Assembly (NCBI GenBank): GCA_947383215.1
Contig: CANDCP010000028.1
Span: 1 to 40,679, forward strand
Reading direction: 5' to 3'
DNA length: 40,679 bases
Source: an uncultured Roseburia sp.
GTDB taxonomy: Bacteria; Bacillota; Clostridia; Lachnospirales; Lachnospiraceae
Shown here piece after piece: positions 34,825 to 40,679 of the stretch (within the stretch, counting starts at the first letter, position 1; every line of letters starts with the position of its first letter). The notes below the pieces were generated by a model, which worked only from the letters and a program-made list of their open reading frames with translations, was not told the origin of the DNA and made no database searches. Both the position numbers and the translations under genes were made by a program.

Positions 34825-35565
34825 TCAGCTTTGCAGATATTCAATCAGTTTATTTGCATATTCATCGCTATGTTCGTGTAAATACTGTCCATGTCCCATA
34901 TGTTTAATCTCTATATCTATTATATTAGGCAGATATTTTTTTAACAAAGTAACACTCTTCCTCGGATATCGCTCATTTGAGCCTCGCCAAAACAGAACCG
35001 CCCCCTTGTAACTTCTTATACTTTCAGGAATATTATACCCATACACAAATTTACACGCATTTTTTATAGTATTTGAAGTAATGCCTATGTAAAGCGTTTC
35101 GATAATACTATTGTTATCTTTTCCCATAACGGCATCCATCATAACTTTAGGGATTGCTTTTCCATTTTGAATCCGCTTTATCGCTTTGCAGAACATATAT
35201 CCATACGGCTTTGTCAACAAACCCATTTTTGTGAGAAACGCCGCATCCAAATGTGTCTTAACAACATTAACATTGCCCCTTCCAATAATCTCAACAGCCA
35301 TTGTTGCTCCCATCGAAAATCCCGATAGACAATACAAATTACCAGATAGATTATTTATTATGTAATTTTCTATTTCGTCACAGTCGTTCTCGAGACTGAC
35401 AAGTTCATCTGTCCCTTCGCCGTGGCCATCCACTTCTGCCAGTATCACATAGTAATCTGACAAATGTTTTAAAATCGGTTCATAGCAAAGCATTGCTGTG
35501 GAAGCCATTCCATGTATAAATAGTATTGACTTATTATTTTTATCGCCAAAACATAAAAAATTCAT
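34825..35565 (-). CDS. Alpha/beta hydrolase
   Basis: A protein of 246 residues from ATG 35565, where GGAG lies nine bases upstream. The frame extends to 35613 without a site. Hydrolase-fold marks: SILFIHGMAST (oxyanion loop), DGHGEGTDE, the nucleophile elbow GFSMGATMA near residue 93, and the terminal His in KHMGHGQYLHEH. The acid residue is not clear. The substrate is unknown; esterase or lipase activity is likely. AT-rich and located at the left side of a relic-rich stretch. Confidence 0.88.
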   Translation of the reverse strand: MNFLCFGDKNNKSILFIHGMASTAMLCYEPILKHLSDYYVILAEVDGHGEGTDELVSLENDCDEIENYIINNLSGNLYCLSGFSMGATMAVEIIGRGNVNVVKTHLDAAFLTKMGLLTKPYGYMFCKAIKRIQNGKAIPKVMMDAVMGKDNNSIIETLYIGITSNTIKNACKFVYGYNIPESIRSYKGAVLFWRGSNERYPRKSVTLLKKYLPNIIDIEIKHMGHGQYLHEHSDEYANKLIEYLQS

Positions 35566-35591
35566 AACGCGCGTCTCCATAAATACCATTT

Positions 35592-35822
35592 TTATTCTAA
35601 GTATAACACACATATATACAGTTCACCATAAAAATATAGGGTGTGCGAAATGTTTATATTGCGCCACAAAAGGGCTGGAATTGCATTGATCCAATAAATA
35701 AAACCCATAACCGTTTCGGCAATTGTCAGCCAATATTTCTTCATGTGTAAACTCGGGAGCATCTTTCTAAAACTTTTCCCATTGTCAGAATCTACCCAAT
35801 CGCAAGGAGTTTGTAATAACAA
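35592..35822 (-). other. Open frame of uncertain status, possible gene remnant
   Basis: A 76-codon frame with an aromatic-rich end (YWINAIPALLWRNINISHTLYFYG). It overlaps the upstream region of the alpha/beta hydrolase and has no convincing ribosome binding site. It may be the tail of a lost gene. From 35614 to 36971 I see no intact gene: the stretch holds this frame, a second remnant, an IS end, a repeat copy and a palindrome. Confidence 0.2.
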
Positions 35823-35846
35823 CAGCGCACGATCAAGAGCGGTTGA

Positions 35847-36056
35847 GTCAATACCAATGATTCAGTTTTTATTGAAGCAGACGTACTCGAATACAATAGG
35901 ATTATAAAAAATCAAGAAAACGGCGAAGGATTCACACCACGTGACAAACGCTTTATTAGCGGTTATTCTGATAAAATTCCTCTTGTTGGGGAATCATTTA
36001 TTGAGAATGGCTTAAAATCAAAAGAAAAACTAAAGCGCATACAAACATCTAAATAA
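35847..36056 (+). pseudogene. C-terminal remnant of an unrecognised gene
   Basis: Sixty-nine codons open after a TGA at 35844, without a start codon, read like normal protein (VFIEADVLEYNRIIKNQEN, then GEGFTPRDKRFISGYSDK and IPLVGESFIENGLK). The composition and length suggest the end of a longer gene whose front has been lost. I do not recognise the family. Confidence 0.35.
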
Positions 36057-36321
36057 CGAGGGACGCGAAGAAGCTGCCGTTTCGAATATCGGTTTAACCA
36101 ACCTCCAAAACTGGCGCATCTAATCAGATACAGGGGTACCGCGGAATTTTCCGCTCTATTTGCCCCATTACAGGCGATTTAAACTGTCTTTGATAGAATC
36201 CGTCAACAGGCATTTCGACCGCATATGGGCAAATGGGAGTACCACACGGCATCCTGCAAATTAAGGTATGCCCCCGAAGTTACCGGATGGGGTCTAATCA
36301 GCTCCATCTTTGTCGGTTTGT

Positions 36322-36522
36322 TCTGGTCAAGCATTTTTGTAACATTTATGGCTAAAAAAATCAATTTTTATATTATAATGCGGTTCGTGCCTGATAGGAT
36401 GTTCGGTATTCATTATAGCTGTGTGAACGCATATGGTTATACGTGACATAAGAAAATTCTTCCACCGCCTGATACAGCGCCTCCTCTGTCTGGAAATCGT
36501 ACAGATTGACGCATTCATTTTA
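36322..36522 (-). mobile_element. Truncated end of an IS3-family element
   Basis: About 200 bases closely match the left end of the IS at 38472, from TGGTCAAGCATTTTTGTAAC through the last 50 or so codons of the transposase (shared phrase CATAAGAAAATTCTTCCACC). The match stops at CGCATTCATTTT; the rest of the element is missing. Several point changes show it is an old copy. Confidence 0.85.
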
Positions 36523-36662
36523 CATCGTTTTAACATTTTTGAATAGCCGGAACATTTAGTCTGTTTTTTACCCTCTTAATAATCAAGTTACAAATAAATT
36601 AACAAAGCTCATGTCATCGCTTTCCACTTTTTAACTATTGCAGAAATTCAAAAAGGGCTTCC

Positions 36663-36704
36663 CGATTTCTCGGAAAACCCCATAAAATCTAATAAGCGCC
36701 CCTC
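36663..36704. repeat. Direct repeat copy A (42 nt)
   Basis: Begins CGATTTCTCGGAAAACCCCA and ends AATAAGCGCCCCTC. It matches copy B at 39612 in 40 of 42 positions. Both are followed within 30 bases by CCTCGG. Confidence 0.85.
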
Positions 36705-36866
36705 ACGAGTCCTCGGAAATAAAATCTAAATGTTTTTACTGCGTTTTCTTGCCTGTTTTTCTTTATATTATCCAATTTATCCCTACGTTTTTACTGTTCT
36801 GAAAAATTTTAGAGCCAAAACAGAGCCAGTGGCAAAATACCGATTTTCTTCTTATCCACCCTTATT

Positions 36867-36886
36867 ACATGGTGCTAGCACCATGT
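36867..36886. repeat. Perfect 20-bp palindrome
   Basis: ACATGGTGCTAGCACCATGT is fully self-complementary with no spacer. It stands about 85 bases beyond the end of the GNAT gene in AT-rich sequence. This shape fits a binding site for a symmetric protein such as a ribbon-helix-helix or TetR-type regulator, left without its gene. Confidence 0.7.
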
Positions 36887-36971
36887 CTATACCTGATTAA
36901 CAAGAGAAAATACATACATATTCCGCTTAACACTACAAACCAGAGTTCTCAAGTGCATTGCTAAACTGGAA

Positions 36972-37424
36972 TTATCTATGAATATACACTCTTGACATCT
37001 CCGGTTCACCATCTCCCTGTACCATGCACAAAAACTCCCAACCATATCTTTCATAAAATGTTGTATGGTCTGTTATTAAATATATGGGTGTTATTCCCTT
37101 ATTCTTCATATCTACCACTACCATATTTAATAAATTCCCAGCAATTCCTTTACGGCGGTATTCTTCTTCTGTATAAACAGCACATACATTTGGCGCAAGA
37201 TCTTTTCTGTTATGAAAATCATTTTCAATTACTCCCAGTCCAGCAACAATCTTTTCACCATCAAGACATAGATACCAGCCATACTCTGTCTCTTTATTCA
37301 AATATGCATTCATGTATTCCATATATTCTTCTTTCGGTATACCCCATTTACTATGAAACCATTCTGCTGCTAAATTTTTTATCATTGGTTTTTCCATTAG
37401 TGTAATATATCTATATTTTTTCAT
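36972..37424 (-). CDS. GNAT-family N-acetyltransferase
   Basis: About 150 residues from the second ATG of an ATGATG pair at 37424, placed five bases after TTGGAGGAT. The acetyl-CoA-binding pattern is EEEYRRKGIAGNLLNMVVVDM (R-x-x-G-x-A/G), after the strand VCAVYT. The final strand and loop (YERYGWEFLCMVQ) are standard. The substrate is unknown. The gene is AT-rich. It follows the DUF1062-like and CD3324-like genes on the same strand, about 50 bases downstream of the former. Confidence 0.88.
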   Translation of the reverse strand: MKKYRYITLMEKPMIKNLAAEWFHSKWGIPKEEYMEYMNAYLNKETEYGWYLCLDGEKIVAGLGVIENDFHNRKDLAPNVCAVYTEEEYRRKGIAGNLLNMVVVDMKNKGITPIYLITDHTTFYERYGWEFLCMVQGDGEPEMSRVYIHR

Positions 37425-37477
37425 CATATCCTCCAAATGCAACAATAAGCCGAATAGAAACTATCCGGCTTAACATC

Positions 37478-37774
37478 TTAACTAAATTCAGCATTATTTC
37501 TTTTTAGAAAAGATATATCTTTTCCATATTTTGAAGCAAGCTCACAATCATTCTCTATAAAAAGTTCATAATCACCCTGTTTGATTTTTGAAAGTCTCAT
37601 TCTTTCATAAATTGCCAAATTCCAAGAATGTTTACATTTTTTACATCTGTATATAAGCCAAACGTCCACTTGATTACCATTGGCATTTACTCTGAACTTT
37701 CCCGAATTAATAAACTCCTGCTTCTTCCCGCATCCCCCACAGCGATGATATACTTTTATCAAATCCAATCTCAT
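37478..37774 (-). CDS. DUF1062-like zinc-ribbon protein (short)
   Basis: A 98-residue protein with two CxxC pairs, CGGCGKK near residue 12 and CKKCKHSW near 44, and the DUF1062 phrase FRVNANGNQVDVWLIYRCKKC. The zinc-ribbon part and a helix after it (RMRLSKIKQGDYELFIEND) are present. Full DUF1062 proteins, as I recall, are clearly longer, so this is a short form. Its ATG overlaps the TAA of the CD3324-like gene by one base, which implies one transcript and coupled translation. Confidence 0.75.
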   Translation of the reverse strand: MRLDLIKVYHRCGGCGKKQEFINSGKFRVNANGNQVDVWLIYRCKKCKHSWNLAIYERMRLSKIKQGDYELFIENDCELASKYGKDISFLKRNNAEFS

Positions 37775-38052
37775 TAAATAGAATCGTCTATCTCATTAGT
37801 TATTCTTATGATTCTTTGTATACTCTTTTCTGATAGGGAATACATAGTGGCAAGTATTTTTACTGGAATCCCATTTTTATACTTTGTACATATTTCATGG
37901 TTTCGTATTTTGTAATACTGCTTTATTTTAGTCCGGCTTCCCCAGACTTTTTTCTCTTTGCATGGAATATATATACTTTGTCCACTTACATACTGCTGAA
38001 TAGTTTCTATAAGTTCTTTTGGCAGAACATCTTCTGCACTAACATAGCTCAT
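37774..38052 (-). CDS. CD3324-family (Mor-like) helix-turn-helix protein
   Basis: A 92-residue protein beginning MSYVSAEDVLPKELIETIQQ, the usual start of the CD3324 family. A YIPCKEKKVWG segment follows, and a C-terminal helix-turn-helix (GIPVKILATMYSLSEKSIQRI) like the Mor activator family. AGGAGG lies seven bases before the ATG. It probably binds DNA, but its targets are unknown. It overlaps the DUF1062-like gene. Confidence 0.85.
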   Translation of the reverse strand: MSYVSAEDVLPKELIETIQQYVSGQSIYIPCKEKKVWGSRTKIKQYYKIRNHEICTKYKNGIPVKILATMYSLSEKSIQRIIRITNEIDDSI

Positions 38053-38289
38053 TATAATCCTCCTGTTATTTTATGGGGATTCATCCGAGCTTAACTATTC
38101 ATCTTATTCTAAGCCCAGACTACTGAGCAATAATATATCTTTTACACATAAAACATTCTCTCCTTTCAATGTTTCTATCTCAACAATACATATTTCAAAG
38201 AACGATTGCAACCTCATTCTTGGTTATAAATAAATTTGTTCCGCACGGAATTCTAATTTCCTGTTCTGAACATACCAAGCCCTTACTCT

Positions 38290-38471
38290 TTATCGTTCTA
38301 ACGACTTCTCAATTTTCCACTTCTGCCCTTTCAAGTCGTTCTGCTTCTCATACAGATTATTTCGCTCTTTGCACAATTCTTTCATGCGCTCCAACTGCGC
38401 CCGTACTCCCTCCCGGCAATCCGACTCTATCTTCTTATATTCCCCGGTCAGATTGCGGATTGTATTATTGT
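38290..38471 (-). pseudogene. Gene fragment interrupted by the IS element
   Basis: About 60 codons of charged, coiled-coil-like sequence (YKKIESDCREGVRAQLERMK, then LCKERNNLYEKQNDLKGQKW) end at 38290 and run upstream into the left end of the IS. The front is not found on the far side of the IS (39609 onward), so it is a remnant. The family is not recognised; a tail of a mobile-element protein is plausible. Confidence 0.5.
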
Positions 38472-39608
38472 TGTGGTCAAGCATTTTTGTAACACTTATG
38501 GCTAAAAAAATCAGCTTTATGCTACGATGCAGTTCGTGCCTGATAGGGAGTGCGGTATCCATTATAGCTGTGGGGACGGATATGATTATACGTCACATAA
38601 GAAAATTCTTCCACCGCCTGATACAGCACCTCCTCTGTCTGGAAATCGTACAGATTCACGCATTCATTTTTCAATGTATTGAAATACCTTTCCATAGGAT
38701 CATTGTCATATGGACATCCTGCTTTGCTCATACTCTGTGTCACATGGACAGATTCACAGAATTCTACGAATGCCTTTGACGTATACTGGGAGTCCTGGTC
38801 ACTGTGAAGAATCAATTTTCCCTTGATCCGTGGCTGTATTTCCAGCGCTTTTTTCAAAGTTCGGATCGCAAGGCTGCTGGTGATTTGACGGGCCGTCACA
38901 CTTGCAATAACGCTCCGATCAAATAGGTCAACAATGCTGCAATTGTAGCGCACTTCCTCGTTTTTTAAAAACAGATACGTGAAATCTGTACACCACTTAT
39001 GGTTTGCCCGGTCTGCATGAAATTTCTGCTGCAGCTTGTTTTCAAAGATTTTGTACGGTTTTCCGTGCCGGTAACCCGGTTTCTTCGGGCGGACAAGTGA
39101 ATACAGTCTCATTTCCGTATTCATGTATTTATGTACTGTAACCATACTGTAATGACAACCCCTGCGCGCCAGATAGACGGCCATGGTCCGGTATCCCGTC
39201 ACCCCGTTATGTGCATGGTAAATTTCCTTGATCAGCGCTTTTGCCGCTTCTTTTTGGGCATAATAATCCGCCTTTCGGTATTTCCGATAGTTGTAATAAG
39301 CATTCGGGCAGAGACCAGGCCGCCTTAGCAGCTAGCGGACACCGAATTCTCTGTTATGCTGTTCCATAAACCGATAACTTTGGACTTGGCATTCTTTTTG
39401 GAATTCATTACACCACCGACGGACACTTTCTTTGGAGATGCCATACTCTGTGGTGATGCTGTTGGTCGTTCTTCCTTCCTCCAGACGGAGGCGGACAATT
39501 TTCTTTTTAAATTCAGGGGTGTAATTCTGTAGCATAATAAGTACCTCTTTTTTCCATAGTTGAATTATATCTTATTAGCCACTTCCGTTACAACTTTAGT
39601 TTATCACA
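38472..39608 (-). mobile_element. IS3-family insertion sequence, inactive, about 1.14 kb
   Basis: The ends are TGTGGTCAAGC at the left and the complement TGTGATAAACT at the right, with imperfect inverted repeats that share TTGTAAC and TGGCTAA further in. They follow the TG...CA rule of IS3 elements. It carries a damaged transposase. The flanking bases show no clear target duplication. The element is shorter than expected because part of the first gene is missing. A second left end lies at 36322. Confidence 0.85.
38522..39535 (-). pseudogene. IS3-family transposase with internal deletion and in-frame amber stop
   Basis: The first part (39332-39535) is a helix-turn-helix OrfA start (MLQNYTPEFKKKIVRLRLEE, YGISKESVRRWCNEFQKECQ) that passes straight into what is normally the OrfB start (YRFMEQHNREFGVR). 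The leucine-zipper end of OrfA is missing. At 39332-39334 a TAG stands where related transposases have Trp (FGVRWLLRR); after it the same frame continues LLRRPGLCPNAYYNY to the rve integrase core. The core shows WCTDFTYL, HSDQDSQYTS, and ENECVNLYDF-like KNECVNLYDF, i.e. the DDE residues. The frame ends at 38522. Confidence 0.85.
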
Positions 39609-39611
39609 ACA

Positions 39612-39653
39612 CGATTTCTCGAAAAACCCCATAAAATCCAATAAGCGCCCCTC
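39612..39653. repeat. Direct repeat copy B (42 nt)
   Basis: Begins CGATTTCTCGAAAAACCCCA, four bases beyond the right end of the IS, and ends AATAAGCGCCCCTC. Two mismatches to copy A at 36663. Confidence 0.85.
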
Positions 39654-39700
39654 GAAAATGCTTCGCATTTCCTCGGTCACGGGCATTCGCCAAATGCCCG
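39653..39700. repeat. Two adjacent hairpins between repeat B and the tuf terminator
   Basis: Hairpin one: AAATGC-TTC-GCATTT, extended by CGA/TCG. Hairpin two: CGGGCATT-CGCCA-AATGCCCG (39680-39700). They lie just beyond the tuf terminator and abut the direct repeat, so they may belong to the same interspersed element. Confidence 0.6.
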
Positions 39701-39703
39701 CAA

Positions 39704-39747
39704 AGGCAATAAAACAGGGACTTCCAAGTAAACTTGAAGTCCCTGTT
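39704..39747 (-). terminator. Rho-independent terminator of tuf
   Basis: On the minus strand AACAGGGACTT pairs with AAGTCCCTGTT, followed by TTTTATTGCC. It begins about 43 bases after the tuf stop codon. Confidence 0.85.
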
Positions 39748-39789
39748 ATTATCGCCTTTTATGCGCTTATCTCATTGCTTTCGCGCAGA

Positions 39790-40679
39790 TTACTCAATAA
39801 TCGTAGCAACCCTACCAGAACCAACTGTACGACCACCCTCACGGATAGCGAATGTAAGTCCCTGCTCCATAGCGATTGGATGAATCAATTCAATTGTCAT
39901 CTCTACGTTATCTCCAGGCATACACATCTCTGTTCCGTCCGGCAAGTTACATACGCCTGTTACGTCTGTCGTTCTGAAGTAGAACTGCGGACGATAGTTA
40001 TTAAAGAACGGAGTATGACGTCCACCCTCGTCTTTTGTCAATACGTAAACCTGTGCAGTAAACTTTGTATGGCATGTTACTGTACCCGGTTTTGCAAGAA
40101 CCTGTCCTCTTTCAATTTCTGTTCTCTGGATACCACGAAGCAGAGCACCGATATTATCGCCAGCCTGTGCCTCATCCAATAACTTACGGAACATCTCGAT
40201 TCCGGTTACAACCGTCTTCTTCGTCTCCTCTTTGATACCTACGATTTCAACTTCCTCATTTACATGAAGAACTCCACGCTCTACTCTACCGGTAGCAACT
40301 GTTCCACGTCCTGTAATCGTAAAGATATCCTCGATTGGCATCAGGAACGGCTGATCTGTTGCACGCTGCGGATCCGGAATATGGCTGTCTACCGCATCCA
40401 TTAATTCCATGATCTTATCGCCCCACTCTCCTGAAGGATCTTCAAGAGCCTTTAATGCGGAACCTTTGATAATCGGGCAGTCTTCAAAATCATACTCTGC
40501 AAGCTGCTCTGTAATTTCCATCTCTACCAGCTCAAGTAACTCCTCATCGTCTACCATATCGCATTTGTTCATGAATACAACGATGTAAGGAACGCCTACC
40601 TGACGTGACAGTAAGATATGCTCTTTTGTCTGAGCCATAACACCGTCAGTAGCGGCAACAACAAGGATAGCTCCATCCA
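39790..40679 (-). CDS. tuf: Elongation factor Tu, N-terminus beyond window
   Basis: Translation factor that brings aminoacyl-tRNA to the ribosome as a GTP complex. The window holds most of the protein from [20 protein letters not shown] in the G domain onwards. The NKCD nucleotide motif ([14 protein letters not shown]) and GSALKAL are present. Domain II begins at [15 protein letters not shown] and domain III ends in [14 protein letters not shown]. The frame is open to the right edge, so the first 110 or so residues, including the P-loop, lie outside. Codon use is less GC-rich than in the left half, as expected for a highly expressed gene. Confidence 0.98.
   Translation of the reverse strand, partial: DGAILVVAATDGVMAQTKEHILLSRQVGVPYIVVFMNKCDMVDDEELLELVEMEITEQLAEYDFEDCPIIKGSALKALEDPSGEWGDKIMELMDAVDSHIPDPQRATDQPFLMPIEDIFTITGRGTVATGRVERGVLHVNEEVEIVGIKEETKKTVVTGIEMFRKLLDEAQAGDNIGALLRGIQRTEIERGQVLAKPGTVTCHTKFTAQVYVLTKDEGGRHTPFFNNYRPQFYFRTTDVTGVCNLPDGTEMCMPGDNVEMTIELIHPIAMEQGLTFAIREGGRTVGSGRVATIIE

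Noticed and set aside
36225-36446. Plus-strand 73-codon frame over the IS remnant
   Set aside because: Its second half is antisense to the transposase end; the first half is not recognisable and has no ribosome binding site.
38465-39615. Target-site duplication around the IS3 element
   Set aside because: The bases next to the two ends (TTGT and ACAC) do not match; the host site has probably been rearranged.

Overview
The window looks like a chromosomal segment of a motile, spore-forming clostridium, most likely a member of the Lachnospiraceae. The evidence is the mix of genes: clostridial-type flagellin ends, a spore-coat-like protein, a T-box-controlled ThrRS, DegV, DUF6273/BIG2 surface proteins, CD1871A- and CD3324-type families, and DUF1062. 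No tRNA or rRNA gene and no CRISPR array was seen.

Left part (1-9.95 kb, almost all minus strand): a cut-off sodium:alanine symporter with an unusual hydrophilic insert; a large membrane-anchored extracytoplasmic protein; a small conserved unknown; a patatin-like lipase; a GH31 alpha-glucosidase. A plus-strand CsoR-type metal sensor faces a coat-like ferritin-fold protein and a YihX-like HAD phosphatase.

Middle part (10-21.6 kb): a giant flagellin of about 1,660 residues in all, broken by one frameshift and carrying about eleven internal repeats. Then come a ferritin-like protein, thrS with a complete T-box leader and its own promoter inside the end of clpA, the clpS-clpA pair, and a mannonate-dehydratase-like enolase-superfamily gene.

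21.6-30.5 kb: a GC-rich self-complementary repeat array, a relic of a DUF1016 nuclease, and an XRE regulator with a GyrI-like domain. Next is a BlaI/BlaR1-type pair whose sensor is not a penicillin-binding domain; its promoter carries a clear operator. Two tandem paralogous secreted DUF6273-BIG2 proteins and a DegV protein follow.

30.6-32.4 kb: a tightly overlapping operon of TlpA-like thioredoxin lipoprotein, 49-aa CXXC membrane protein and polyferredoxin membrane protein. It probably moves electrons across the membrane to an extracytoplasmic thioredoxin.

32.4-39.65 kb: an AT-rich accessory region with small enzyme genes (histidine phosphatase, PPOX-fold protein, Nudix, alpha/beta hydrolase, GNAT), DUF1062/CD3324 genes, gene relics, one inactivated IS3-family element and a second IS end. 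A 42-nt direct repeat occurs at 36.66 and 39.61 kb. The window ends inside tuf (EF-Tu), with its terminator.

All family names come from reading motifs by eye; no database search was run.
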